A DNA stretch of 64,000 bases from Lepiota brunneoincarnata (Eukaryota; Basidiomycota; Agaricomycetes; Agaricales; Agaricaceae), in NCBI GenBank assembly GCA_023014365.1, contig JAEBUN010000026.1, positions 248,001 to 312,000 on the forward strand. Direction: 5' to 3'. Under the pieces are notes generated by a model. The model saw only the letters and a list, made by a program, of their open reading frames with translations, was not told where the DNA came from and did not search any database. Position numbers and translations under genes: made by a program. Of this stretch, positions 11,892 to 24,085 are shown in pieces (position 1 is the stretch's first letter; each line of letters begins with the position of its first letter).

Positions 11892-13450
11892 TAGAGACTT
11901 CATTAACTTAGAGACCTAACTTGTTTCATGGATGGCTCTCAAGTCAACAAGGATAGCACACAAATAACTTTACTCATAACTAACCCAAGAGTTCACACAA
12001 GTCATGATTAGGAGCCTAATGTATTAAGACAATGGTCCTCAATCACTGATTAAGTCTACCACTCAGAATCCTAAGCATCCCCTGGACAAATGGTTCTTAA
12101 GCTGGCAGGCTAGCTAAGAAGGTATGATTACCACTTAGGATCCTAGATGTCACTAAGATGAGTGGTCCTTAAGCTAGTATTCAATCTCTGAAGTAAATCA
12201 CCACTTAGGATCCTAGATGTCACCAAGATGAGTGGTCCTCAAGCTAGCAATCAATCTTGGGCATTCATGAACGTCTTAGCTAGGAAGCAATCACTCCGCA
12301 GACAAACAAGTGTGTTCAGATGGTCAAATGAGACATTAAACACTGTAATTGATGGGGGGAAAGAATCCTGGCAGAATGCTTGCCCTGCCCCCCCCTTGAC
12401 GGCCTTATTTTATACTACTAATACATGCAGTGCTTCATACATATTTAGGAATAGCTTATGCATCCTTTTCCTTTTTAGCTTTTCCATTCTAAGTGATATC
12501 ATATGGCTGACATATCCTCCTACTTGCCCCATCAGTGGTTCTCCCTATGTTTCACGATTGGAGCCCATTTCCCAAGTAGGTTATCTGATGTTTGGGCACC
12601 ATAATTGGGTTGGCTCCTTCTATTTTAGTCTCCTGGAGTTCCTTGAATCTCTGCCAGACCATCTAAACTTTAGTGAATAAATCAGGCAGTCTTGTTCCTT
12701 CTCCAGGCAACCCCTCAAATTGTAAACCATCAAGTTTCACTCTATTTTCCCTTGGTTTGTGGCTTTGGACAAATGTAGCTAGGAATGTTTGTATACCCTT
12801 GATGTACCATTAATCATTAATTTTCCCTCTGCCAATGGGTTGACATATTAGGGCCTTGGGTCATGTCTTAGGTATTTCCTTACCTGGCCAGCAACTTGGG
12901 ACTCATTCTGGCCCTCTTATTCCCTATAGCTAAGGGTTATCAAGAGTTTCTGCCTCAATTTTGAGGGTATAAGTCAAATAAATTCGATTTTTTGGGTATG
13001 TTCAAAATTTTGGCATATTAGCATAATCCTGCATGGGGATATATACCCATGGATACCCAACATACCCACTATGTGATCAGAAATCTTATCAGAAGGACAG
13101 TTATTTTTAGCTATATTTCCTATGTCACTGTGAAACCATCAGTAGTGTAGCATCAGAAGGACAATTCTTACCACATGCCTCATGTTTCTTATCTCTGACT
13201 CATAGTTACCTTGGTCTGGACTATTATAGTAGGAGTACAGCCACACTTAGAAGTATATAAGGATACAGTACAATACCTTGTATCCTTATCTTAGTATTAT
13301 AAAGTTCTTGCCTCCTATACCTCTTTGCCATAACCGGCTGGACTTATAGTGCTCCATCGTCTCTAAGTCACACTCAGTAGGACAGGACCAAGTCTGTATA
13401 GACATCCTGTGTCAAACCCCATGCTACTCAAGAGCGAACCCCTAACCCAG
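11892..13450. other. Non-coding gap between A2 and element C
   Basis: No convincing gene. A 150-codon plus frame (12228-12680) has no recognisable domain and reads like chance translation of AT-rich DNA. A promoter-like GTATATAAGG occurs near 13253. The stretch 13200-13450 resembles an LTR end in composition but has no partner in the window. Confidence 0.5.
12056..12266. repeat. Tandem repeat, about 70-bp unit, three copies
   Basis: Units start at about 12056, 12130 and 12200. The last two are close copies (ACCACTTAGGATCCTAGATG, then a GATGAGTGGTCCT segment); the first is more diverged. No coding content. Confidence 0.75.
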
Positions 13451-14746
13451 TGAAAAGGTGGAAGCGTTCGCAGGTTTTAATATAGATAAATGGCTTGTTC
13501 TCACTAAGCTTAGTTGAAATTTGATAAGCTTAAGTTAATACAAGTAGTATGAGATAGATAATAAACAGTTTTGTCTTTTAGGGTGTTCTGGGGGTGCATT
13601 CTGACAGCGAAATTCAAGAGAATAGTGTTTTTAGAGGTTAACAAACAGCCGTTGAAGTTATCTTAGCTGTACGGTGCAACAGTGAAAGGACAATCCCTGT
13701 CAATTCAAAGCACAGGGTCTCTAGTCTCTGGTCTCTGGTCTCTGAACTCTGTTCTCTGTCTCTGTCTCTGGCTCTAGCACTCTGGAACTCTAAACTCTGG
13801 ACTCTGTTCTCTGTCTCTGTCTCTGGGTTGGTCGACAACCGAAGAAATCACACTTAATGATGCACACTAAATAGTCCTCTGAAACTGTTCTTGATCACAG
13901 CTTGCAGACTTGCATGTGGAAGCGGGGGTGAGACCTCTTGCTTCTCCACAAACAAGCACAACTGTATTTATATTGTTTAGATACATGCGAGAGATAGTAA
14001 ATATGAAATAGAAAACAATAAGCTTAATTGTTACAGGTACTGCAGAATATTTTGGAAGGTTCGGCAGCATTTCTACCTTGCCCTGGGTTATGGGTTTTTC
14101 TCTGATTGACAAATGGCAATCCAGCCAGACGTGTTCTGTGCTCATCTGCATTATTCTGCATCCACACAAGCGCGTTAAGCCTCTGGATCAATTGTGATCA
14201 GAATGTATGGCATATGTACAATCCCTTGATCCATTGTAATTAATCTCAGTCAGGCAGTATGCTGAGGTGCCGGGACCCACAAAGCACTTGTTAATTATGA
14301 GTCTTTGATATGTCTAGGGTTTTGGGCATTGGGTGTTGCCTCCTGAATGTTGGACGTTCCGTTCCATGGTCCGGTCATCATTATTGGGCTTGCTATGGGT
14401 GTAATACCCCTGCAACAGCTGCTATGTACATTCTTTAGGTTCCAACAAATCCAAGTTCATCAGAAAACTGCTCATAAGGTCCCTTGATGCAACTGGAGTA
14501 TACTTGATAGGCTATGTAAAGTCTGGAATCCCTCCGGAGAGTGTTCTGATAGCTTGGTTCACTAAGCTGATAATGAGCTGGTTTGAACACTTCCGAGGCT
14601 TGAATATCCTCAGTTCAGTCAAACTGGCTACTACGGGACATAGTACCAATCCTCTATAGGGTTCTTTAATGATATAGCCAAGGATTCTATGTAGAGAATT
14701 GTTCCGGAGTACGGAATTCATGTATAGGCATGAAATTGGTGTATCA
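13451..14746 (-). repeat. 3' LTR of element C
   Basis: On the minus strand it runs from TGATACACC to CCTTTTCA (1,296 bp). It shares with the other two copies a TATA box (revcomp of TATAAATAC, about 13965), a CTCTGT-rich simple repeat (13720-13830) and TAAGCTTA palindromes at 13505, 13525 and 14029. A 4-bp deletion has broken a fourth palindrome (near 14562) that is perfect in the other copies. Confidence 0.85.
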
Positions 14747-14757
14747 TCTCCCCCTAA
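14747..14757 (-). other. Polypurine tract of element C
   Basis: Minus-strand TTAGGGGGAGA immediately before the TG start of the 3' LTR. This is the expected plus-strand primer position and the main reason to treat the left LTR as belonging to the same element as the right LTR and gag-pol. Confidence 0.7.
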
Positions 14758-15073
14758 CCAATTGCTGACTGTCCTCAGTCATTATCTCCTTCAAATTCGC
14801 AGTATCTGAGTCTCTCTGATATGCTCTATGTTCTAGAATGTTCACCAGCTTCAAGAGTAGCATACTTTTGCTAAGCTTATTCCAAGATGATGTCATGTCA
14901 CCAAGTTTAAATGTATAGATCAACTTCTTGTTGCTATAGCCTAAATTTTTATCTTGTTATTGGGTCTTTTAAAATTCCCAAGGTCTTGTTTCCTTTCTTT
15001 TGTTCTCCCTCTCACTTCTCACTCATCTATTTTCATCTCAACTTCCAGTCTTCTACACCCACCCACAACAACA

Positions 15074-17105
15074 ATGGACAGAAACATGTGCAGCAACAAG
15101 AGAGCTTGTCATGATGAAGATTCAGATTCTTCCTCTAGTAAGCAATGTTTGTTTTACTGTTGTCCTTGTCTTGCTAACACTGTCTTCAGACTATACTGAG
15201 CCAAGGAGCACCCTTATGGCTCCAGGAAATGCGTCTTCTCCTTCAATCGCGCAATGTAAGTCGCGTTTTTCCCCCATTCTCATTGTCATCACTCATGTTT
15301 TTCTCTGCTTTTAGGTCTCACTATTTGCCTACCAGCGTGTTGCAACCTCCTGCCTCAATGGGAACCACCAGCACCGCATACTAGGAGGGCTAGAGGAGGG
15401 TGAGGAGCTCGAGGAGCTCACAGAAATCATCAGGTAGGTGTGGCAAGGACCCCTCCTCCACCATACTCTCCACCCTGCAAACCAACTCCTCTGCCGGCCT
15501 CTCCCTTGGCTGCTCCAGTGCCAAGACACGTGATTTCCATCGCGTCATTGTGCAATCCAACTGATGAGCGCTCTGCTGGATTTTCCACAGAACCCTCATC
15601 AGGTATCCTCATTGGCAGGCCCTCTGGTGGATTATCCACAGAGGCTTCGTCCAGTTCAATGTCGCTGCCCCCTCTCGCCATCTCTCTGCACACCCTGGAC
15701 AAGGAAGACTTGCTGGTGCTCCCTCCCCTGGGTATTGCATCAGGTTCAGAGGTGCCAGGCCCTTCAACAAACTGGCCCTCTTCCCCTGTACTCTCTTCTG
15801 CTACTTCAATGTGTAAGCTTAGTTGTTTTTCACGATATATTTGTTCTTTCCGCTGACTTCTGCTTTAGTGTGTATACTAGCTGCCTTTAAAGGCAAACAG
15901 AGGGCAAAATCATTGACACTGCCCCCTCTCCCCTTATTCCTGGCGGGTTCTAACTCGTCATCGCGTTCTCCGGTCCCTGAGGTCTCTCAAGCTGACCTCT
16001 TTAAAATCCTTAGCTGGTCCTCTTCTCTGGATGGGCAACATGTGCTGGCTTTGCCTAGGTGCCTAACACCATCACCACCTCACTTAGCTGGCACTCCAGT
16101 CGAGTCTCCCGCAAGCGCCGTGGAGATTTCACCTTCTCCAGATTTGGAGCTCCTTCTGGAGCCTTTGCCTGCCCCTCAAGAACTGACTTTTGTTTTTCAA
16201 GACACATTCTTAGCTTCTCCGACCCCTGTCCTTTCTTGTTTGCCTAGCCCAGTGGTTCCAGAGATCCCTCAAGAGTCTCCTCATGCTGGCCCGTCACATC
16301 AACAATGCATCCTTTCATCCAAGAAGAGTTCCAACATGCGGACAAAGAAATATGTTCCCCAAGTTCGCGCTTGACGCTCTGAGGCCACCATTATTCAGGA
16401 CCATGGATACTGCCACCCAGTCCCACTCTTTTGTGAGGACTTTCCTAGGCTGCTGGCAGCTAGCCAGCTTTCAGTACGTTCTCTAAGTTTTTTCGTGTTT
16501 CCTTACTGAAAGTTTTGACATCTACCCCAGTATGTGCCACCTCGGTCTCGGTGTCCTTCCTGCGCTGCTCGTAAGTTGGAGTGCAAGCCTCTGGGCAAGG
16601 GTAAGAAGTGTCGCAGCTGTGACCTCTATAATTACCCCTGCACCTTCGCAGACCATCTGCAAGTCTTGGCTGGTGTTGCAAACGCCCTAGTCACATCTTC
16701 ACTGACCAGTGAATACCATAAGTTTCTTTGTTCACTATTTTTCTCCTTTCTTATTCTCTTTATTTTCTAGATCTGGCCGCTTTTGCATGTGTTGTGTCCT
16801 CCAGCTTGGTCAGCCTGGAGGCAAACTGCGTTGCTTACGAAGCTTCAGCGTTTCACCACCGTCAGGTGGTTTATCAGTTCGTCCAGGAAATGCAAGCTAC
16901 CAGGATGGCCTTGGAAGGTAATGATGTGGTGTTTGTTGAGATGGGGATGGCCAACTCCATTGAAGACGTTGAGGCATTCTTTGAGTTTGCCAACAACTTT
17001 CCGGGAGTCCCGACATATGAAGAATTTGAGGAGCTCAAATCACTTCTCTTCCTTGCTTTCCCGATGACTCAGGATCTGGAGTCTATCTTGGAGGACTTAA
17101 ACTAG
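15074..17105 (+). pseudogene. Antisense cargo gene 1: Zn2Cys6-cluster protein, six exons, two stops
   Basis: My exon model is 15074-15137, 15190-15255, 15315-15812, 15869-16473, 16531-16708 and 16771-17105. All introns are GT-AG and 52-62 bp, and the exon total is 1,746 bases, exactly 582 codons. Two in-frame TGA codons (15401 and 16372) sit where CGA would restore Arg, so it is a recently disabled gene. The product would have an RG-rich then Pro/Ser-rich N-terminus. A perfect fungal Zn2Cys6 cluster follows at about residues 419-448 (spacing CX2C, X6, C, X8, CX2C, X6, C). The acidic C-terminus is probably helical (VVYQFVQEMQATRMALEG). Such clusters bind DNA in fungal transcription factors; a regulatory role here is inference. 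It lies opposite to the retroelement genes, so its introns would not be removed from the element's own RNA. Confidence 0.7.
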
Positions 17106-17690
17106 CCACTCCCCTTTTATACCTTTATCTCTTGAATGTAACATCCTATTTTGTCTTGTAGATACATTCATAATTAAAGATTCTTGTCTCTTGGTATCTT
17201 TCTGAGTTAAGCTTGAGGCCTTTCTGAAGACCCTGAGCTAAGCTAAGGCTTCCAGCCACTTATACGCTCATTAGATATTTCTCTGACACTTCTGTGATGC
17301 CTATTGCCCCTCAATGCACCATGATCCACAATGCGTAGTGACCCAGCTCATCCGCTCCGGCTTACTTACAAGCCTGAACCAGCCTGTCCACGATGTTCAA
17401 AAAAGCTCTTTGCAAAAAAGCTCACGTCAAACTGTCAAACTGAAGTGCCCCTTGGGACCCATCTCCCCCTAGCCAAATTGAAATCAGTGCCCTCACCATT
17501 TCATCAGAATCCCTGTGCACACTGATAACCACGAGACCCTGGCGACATGTTACCTAATAAGGCAACTGTGGTTCAGCAAGTCTGTCGAAGGCTGGCTACT
17601 CAAGCTTACAGGTTTCCTAGGCCTCTCAGGTCATAAGCTTAGGGTGGAGGGTGCTCTTCATCCACTTGTTATGATTCATCATCACTGCCT

Positions 17691-19048
17691 ATGGCCTTTT
17701 CTTATAAAAGTGAGGGAGCGACGCCTCATTCTAGCAGACACCCTTCGAGCTTGACGATCTCATCAGCAATGCCAAAGGTTGTCTTCAGCGCCTGCAAAAT
17801 GGCCAAGTCGCTCGTCCCCTCATCAAGAAGGCTCTCCTTGCATTCGACGCCCCTGGGGTATGTCTACTCTTTCCATGCTTCTCTTGCCGTTTCTAAATCA
17901 TTTCTAGTCTGCTTATATTGAAGCGTTATCAGAGGATAATGAGGCTATCAAGCTTCATGTCAACCAGGACTATGTCTTCCGTATTCACAAGCTCTACAAA
18001 ATTTACCAAAACAACTACCATTCGTCTTACGAGATGCCTGCGATCTATAAGGCGCTCTCTGAATGCTGTAGCCGCATTAATCACATTTGTTCTGAAGAAT
18101 CCCACAAATCTCAGAACCCATCATCCACGACTGGCTCTACTTCCTTTAATGTTGCCAAAGGCTCTGCTGTCCCCAAACGTGTAAGCTTAGTGTTCTTTTG
18201 GCTCCAATCATCTCCTCATGTATAAGCTTAGCCTCGCAAAGGTCGCAAGGCCCCTGTCTCTGCTGCTGTTGTGGTAGACACCGATACCAAGCTTGCTGAG
18301 AGTATGACCAATGCTTCCAACTCCCGAGCAACCGGTGCTGACACAGTAATATAGCTGCTTCTCAACCTATTACATTGGCTGAGATAATCGCTCGCCTTCA
18401 GGACATGATGGTCAATGAGGAGGTCTCTCAGGCTATCATCAAAGAGGTTCGTGTAGTCTCACCTTATCGCAAGGGTCATTTGTCTACCTCCGATGTGGTG
18501 TGCCAGCTCTACTCCCCCTAACCACTGATTCTGACTTCATCCTTCACTAGGAGGCTGTCAAAAAGTCCTCCTCATCTAAAGGCACCATCCGTCTTCTTCC
18601 CTATTGTCAAGTTCCCAATATGAACACTAAACACTGCTGTTATGCCCGGGCTGAACAGGTTCTAGCCAAAACCAATGCCAATACTGCCAAGCGTGCCCAT
18701 ACCGAGTTTACTTCCGATGAGCGCACCTTTGCAGGCTTATCTGGTGGGCAATTCCTTACTTCTATTTGCTAAGCTTAATGGTTCTGACACCTCTCCCAGG
18801 CAGCTTGTTTGCTCCAGGAACTCCAAAACCTCCTGTCTCACTCTTGCGATGAGTACAAATCCGAATCTCGTGGTGACAACGCTTGGTCAGTCAAATGCAA
18901 CCTCAATTCGCTCAGCTGGGACTTCATCGATGCTATTCCCTCGCTTGAAGCCAACTTAAAGAGGTTCCAATTCCTCATTCAAGAGCACATCCATCTCAAA
19001 AGCCTTTTGCGCAACCTCTCTGACTTGGACAAGTCCTCCCCTGCTTAA
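17691..19048 (+). pseudogene. Antisense cargo gene 2: unrecognised multi-exon gene, frameshifted
   Basis: Starting at MAFSYKSEG (17691), a product can be followed through exons 17691-17857, 17908-18180 and 18232 onward to a TAA at 19046. Introns are about 50 bp, begin GT and end AG. Two single-base losses are needed to keep frame, near 17746 and 18347, so the copy is broken. The protein is hydrophilic: a helical segment (DDLISNAKGCLQRLQNGQ, then AYIEALSEDNEAIKLHV), a basic nuclear-signal-like KRPRKGRKAP across an exon join, and a helical C-terminus (LLQELQNLLSHSCDEYK). I recognise no family. Together with gene 1 it fills the space between integrase and the 3' LTR of element C. The terminal TAA is itself part of a TAAGCTTA palindrome. 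Confidence 0.55.
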
Positions 19049-19122
19049 GCTTAATGCTTTTACAGTCCCCAGGATAGTTCCTTCAATAAGTAGATAGTTC
19101 TGTCCACAATATCAGGTTTTTT

Positions 19123-19473
19123 CTATCCCTCCAACTCTTCTGGCTCCCATCTGTCACTAGGCTCATCCTCAGTAGTCTCCTCCAGGGTCTTCAGTCCCTC
19201 TGGCAACAGATCTAACAACTCTTGTAACTCCAGTGGCAACGGCATATGTTTTCTGGCTAAGTAGGGAATTACTCTGAATGCCACCACTTTATTCTGCCAT
19301 ACAGAACCATCCAACTCTGCCAGGATATATGATCCTCCCTTTGATCTAGATATGACCACCATGGGTCCTAGATACCTGGGTTTCATCTTCCTGTCTGCTG
19401 AGCTCTCTATAGCTGTGTTTCTCACTAATACTAAATCTCCTGGGCCAAAGCGATAATCTTTTATCTTATGCGC
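19123..19473 (-). pseudogene. Integrase C-terminal part of element C
   Basis: Minus-strand continuation of the integrase interrupted at 22648: [20 protein letters not shown], then [23 protein letters not shown] and [13 protein letters not shown], ending in an acidic tail and stop. These are the usual C-terminal integrase motifs of fungal Ty3/gypsy elements. No chromodomain follows. Joining the sequence on both sides of the solo LTR with one copy of GCGC keeps the frame (QAAHKIKDY). Confidence 0.8.
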
Positions 19474-19935
19474 TGATATGCCGATTTCACGCCTATACAT
19501 GAATTCCGTACTCTGGAACGATTCTCTACATAGAATCATTGGCTATATCATTAAAGAACTCTATAGAGGATTGGTACTATATCCCGTAGTAGCCAGTTCG
19601 ACCAAACTGAGGATATTCGAGCCTCGGAAGTGTTCAAACCAGCTCATTATCACTAAGCTTAGTGAACCAAGCTATCAGAATGCTCTCCGGAGGGATTCAG
19701 GGCTCTACATAGCCTATCGAGTATACCCCGGTCGCATCAAGGGACCTTACAAGCAGTTTTCTGATGAACCCAAATGCGTTTGAACATAAAAGAATGTACC
19801 TAGCGGCTGTCGCAGGCATATTACGTCTATAGCAAGTTCAATAATGATGACTGGACCACGGAACAGAACGTCCAACGTTCGGGAGGCAATACCCGATGCG
19901 CAAAACCCTAGAAATATCAAAGACTCCTAATTAAC

Positions 19936-21806
19936 GATGAAAAGCGGATTACTTTACAAGATTGAAAACGAAGTTCATTAACAGGTTCGCTAATTCTGAC
20001 TTTATAAGTTCGTGGGGGAGAGGTTGTCACAGATCTCCAGAAATATATTCAATTCTAGTGTTTTTAGGGTTTTGGTACGTTATTCTCTTAGTCTCCAACT
20101 AGACAGACAGTTGTTCTATCTGAATACAATGGGAACTTTTGACGGTCGTTGCTGTATAATATGTTAACTAATATCTTCACGATTCGATAAGTCAGGCAAA
20201 ACGCAAGCTTTCGCAATCAGTGAACCTCCGTAGACCTAGCAGACAACGTGTTCTAACGGGCCCTAGCGTACTACGTCCTTTTCTCTTGACAATACTGTAA
20301 ATTTACACTACCCAGCGAGACAGGCTTTTGACAAGCTCCTGCAGTAAGTGTCTTTAAGCTAGTAGGCCTAGCGGACAGCGTTATCTAACGGGCCCTAGCG
20401 CACTACAGCTTCTGAACAAGGCAATAAAACTTTTATACCACTCAGCGAGACAGGCTTCTAGCGAGCTCCTGCAGTAAGTATCTTTAAACTAGATAGACCT
20501 AGTGGACAGCATTTTCAACGGGCCCTAGCGTACTATGTTTGCTTCTCAATTAAACAGCTCTACAATTCAATGGTATACTTCTGAGGCAAGGCCTCTAAGA
20601 GGAACCCAAAGAAACGGAAGTTAGTGAACTTTTCTACTTAAGAACCGAAGAGGCGTAGCAACTCGTATTCAGTTCTCGAGTCAAGCAGAAGGGTCTGTCA
20701 ATATCTCAATCGTTTCGAAGGGTCTGGTTTTAAAGAGTATAACTCTTTAAGTCTCTGGTGGTCTTATGACCGAAGAAAATCGCGTAAAATTGCTTTATAT
20801 TCTTATCCTAATCAACCATACAATCAGGGGGGGAAATAGGCAAGCGGTTTCTTGCCTCCCATGTAATTTACAGACGAGTTTTTATAACAATATACAATTA
20901 ACTTATGGGTATACCTGAAACAAGCCTTCAGCTTCATCATTTTATTGTCTCCTCATCATTTAGGAGCATCATTCTAGGAGTTCCGATATCAGCGACATCA
21001 ATTTGCTCTCAGGGACTTGCTCCCTAGGTGCCTGGCTATTTATATCACAGCCAGCCGGGTTAGCGAGTTTCCTCGCTAACGTTTATCTATTGGTTTTTAT
21101 TTTATTCTCGGACTCTCCACACCTGAGCTTTTCAACCCTAATGTTCTAAAGTCCACTTCCATAGTCTTCAGGTAGTAGACTAACACTAGAATTAATTAGC
21201 TTATTCTATTCTTATCAATCTTCATTTTCTAGTTCATCATTTCTGATCTCTTTTTGTTTCTATGAGGGGGCATCCTTCCCTGAGTACCCTCGGGGATACC
21301 CCCATTCGATCCCTTAGGTTTCAATATCATCAGAACCGTTTCAAGGGGACATTCTTGTCAGGGCATTCAGCTAATCCCTACATTCTTTTGTCAAGATTCA
21401 CTCCCGGACCTGTTATTATGACTAGGTACCATCCGGATGACATAGGTGTTGTGACTCGTCCGCTTTCTAGGGCAGAGGCGAAGAAATGGGTCTTTTTGTG
21501 CAGTCATGAGTATCTTAACTAATATCTTAGTTAACACGGTATCGGATACAATGCTCGGGTACATTCATACCAGAGTCATTCTTCCATAGCCTTGTCACCC
21601 ATAAGTTAGTTAACATCACTTTTACTTGTCTGGGTGTTCTGGTTCTGTTTCTGAGATGTCCGCCTTCACATATTTTAGATAGTATTCTAAATCTCTCGCA
21701 CCCAGTGTCTGACCATGGCCATATACTGATATTATTCAGTAACGGAGAGTTAGTTACTTTATTAGCTAGCGATTTCACAAATGAAATGATTTTGTGGCGC
21801 AACAAC
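19936..21806 (+). repeat. Extra 1.87-kb segment found only in the long LTR variant
   Basis: Absent from both 1.3-kb LTRs, which join ATTAAC directly to AAGTGC. It holds the 131-bp tandem repeat and AT-rich sequence. One 86-codon frame (21262-21522) shows no known domain. Either this is an insertion or the short LTRs arose by deletion between AAC repeats. Confidence 0.6.
20231..20540 (+). repeat. 131-bp tandem repeat, about 2.4 copies
   Basis: The motif TAGACCTAGCAGACA (variants TAGGCCTAGCGGACA, TAGACCTAGTGGACA), followed by AACGGGCCCTAGCG, begins at 20231, 20363 and 20494. Between copies a shared CAGCGAGACAGGCTT and AGCTCCTGCAGTAAGT are seen. It lies in U3 of the long LTR, a usual place for promoter repeats. 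Confidence 0.8.
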
Positions 21807-22657
21807 AAGTGCTTTGGGGGTCCCGGCACTTTGGCATACTGCTTAACTGAGATTAATTACAACGGATCAAGGAATTGTCCATCCGCTATACATTCCAATC
21901 ATAATTGATCCGGAAACTTAACGTGCTCGCGTGGATGCAGAATAATGCAGACAAGCACGGAACATGTCTGGCTGGATTGCCATTCGTTAATCAGAGAAAA
22001 ACCCATAACCCAGGGTGAGGTAGAAATGCTGCCGAACCTTCCAAAATGTTCTACAGTGCCTGTAACAATTAAGCTTATTGTTTTCTATTTCATATTTACT
22101 ATCTCTCGTATGTATCTAAACAATATAAATACAGTCGCACTTGTTTGTGAAGAAGCAAGAGGTCTCACCCCTGCTTCCACACGCAAGTCTGTGAGCCGTG
22201 ATCAAGAACGGTTTCAGAGGGCTATTTAGTGTGCGTCATTAAGTGTGATTTCTTCGGTCGTCGACCAACCCAGAGACAGAGACAGAGACCAGAGTTTAGA
22301 GTTTAGAGTTCCAGAGTGCTAGAGACAGAGACAGAGACAGAGACCAGAGTTCAGAGACCAGAGACCAGAGACCAGAGACCCAGTGCTTTGAATTGGCAGG
22401 GATTGTCCTTTCATTGTTGCACCGTACGGCTAAGATAACTTCAACGGCTGTTCATTAACCTCTAAAAACACTACTCTCTTGAATTTCGCTGTCAGAACGC
22501 ACCCCCAGAACACCCTAAAAGACAAAACTGTTCATTATCTATCTCATTCCACTTGTATTAGCTTAAGCTTATCGAATTGCAGCTAAGCTTAGTGAAAACA
22601 AGCCCACTATCTATATTAAAACCAACGAAAGTTTCTCCACCTTTTCAGCGCTGCTTG

Positions 22658-24013
22658 TCATTCCATCTCCCAAGCCTTGCTAAGCTTAGTGTCTGAAACA
22701 CGCTGACGCATCTCCTCAACATGCCAAACATGTTTTGCCAAAGCCTGAGCTTGGTATCCTATCAACTTGGCCATGGTTAAGTACTTATTTGGTAGTTGTA
22801 CTAGCCAAGTGGCCTCTTTGACATCCAGAGGTAGCGTCGGGTGTGCTCCGGTTACCAGAAAGTATGGGGAACACCCCATTCCTTTTCTAATGGTTATCCG
22901 ATCTGCCCACATAATGTGCAGTAGGTGCCAATACCACTTTTTGACATCTCCATCTGTAGCTTTGTACAACATTTGCCACACATCCCAGTGGGCTCTTTCA
23001 ATAATCCCATTCACTTTGGAATTGTAAGGAGATATCGTTACTCCTTTTATCCCATATTTTTCTTCCAGCCATCAAACAGCTTTCTTAAATGGAGAACCGT
23101 TGTCCGTGACAATCTTCACTATACAGCCCCATTGGCAAATGATATCTTCAAATAACCACTGCACAATCGAACTAGCATTCTCTTTTCTCAAAGCTTTTGC
23201 CTCCATCCAGGATGACAGTCCACACCTTCCATGCACAATGTAGCTACACCCATTAGAACTTGGTGTCATATGTAGCGTGTCCACATGTAGCACTTGGAAT
23301 ATTGATGGCATGGGCATTACTATTGGCGGCGTCTTGATGATCGCCTTTTGCCGTTGCTGGCATAGATGGCATGATTGCACATACCAAGCTATGTCTCCTT
23401 CAACTTCCAGCCACCAGAACCTCTGCGTTATAAGCTTAGTGGTTGCGTATATTCCTCTGTGTCCTAGGAAGTCATGGCTGGCTCGCAACATATACATACG
23501 CTGCTCCTTATCCACTACTAGCTGATGTTGACTGCTAGGACTTGTCCTATACAGTCTCCCCTCTTCATCCAAGAAGAAATGCTTCACCATATACTTAAGC
23601 TTATGCAGATCCGGCTCATCCAAGCCTTCAGCTGTGCTACTGCCCCCTGTTTTCAGGAATTCCCTGACTTTGGGTATTCTTCCGTCTTGTATTCGCGCTG
23701 TATCTGTCCTATGCAATTCATCATACGCTTCCTCTATCTTAGTCAACTTTTCCTCTTCAAAAACTGGCACTAGCCTGACATCCATCATAAAGCTTAGTAC
23801 TTGTCGGTGGTTTTCTGGGCATGCTGGGTCTTCTATCACCCTAAGCTTAGCCTGTTGTTCATCCAAGTACTCTTCCCGAGCTTGATCCAGCTCATACTCG
23901 AAATCATACACATCATGCGCCAGACCCTGGTTGAAGCCAGAGCAACTGTTGATCTCATCACGGAAGGCTTCCAAGGGTAACGGATCTGCAGCCCCCAGAT
24001 CTTCTTTGATCAA
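22658..24013 (-). pseudogene. Integrase core of element C
   Basis: Minus strand. The 313-residue frame 24013-23072 carries the HHCC module (ASHDFLGHRGIYATTKLI, then CHLCQQRQ), the first catalytic aspartate (HVDTLHMTP) and the second (KIVTDNGSPF). A stop follows, and the next frame (23014-22658) continues with MNGIIERAHWD, where the catalytic glutamate lies, and a GMGCSPYFLVTGAHPTLPLD block. The solo LTR then cuts the gene. Motif order is that of a Ty3/gypsy integrase. A single stop near 23071 and the LTR insertion make it non-functional. Confidence 0.85.
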
Positions 24014-24085
24014 CTTGAACTCCTCTTCCTCGTCCTTGGATCTGTTGTCGAAACAATGGGCTGTCTCATCACTGGGATAGTAATG

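Larger units (their letters stand above)
19474..22647 (+). repeat. Solo LTR of the C family, long variant, inserted in C integrase
   Basis: It runs from TGATATGCC to CTTTTCA (3,174 bp), opposite in direction to the LTRs of C. Its flanks on both sides are GCGC, a 4-bp target duplication that restores the integrase frame when one copy is removed. It matches the two C LTRs over about 1.3 kb but holds an extra 1,871 bp (19936-21806) bounded by AAC on each side. TATA box at about 22123-22130. With no internal region it is a solo LTR. Confidence 0.75.

Noticed and set aside
12228..12680. 150-codon plus frame with a hydrophobic segment
   Set aside because: It starts inside the 70-bp tandem repeat and shows no family. 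No relative in the window.
13867..14169. 100-codon frame conserved in all three C-family LTRs (also 21945-22229 and 31228-31620)
   Set aside because: It spans the LTR TATA box and its similarity is explained by LTR identity. The length differs between copies.
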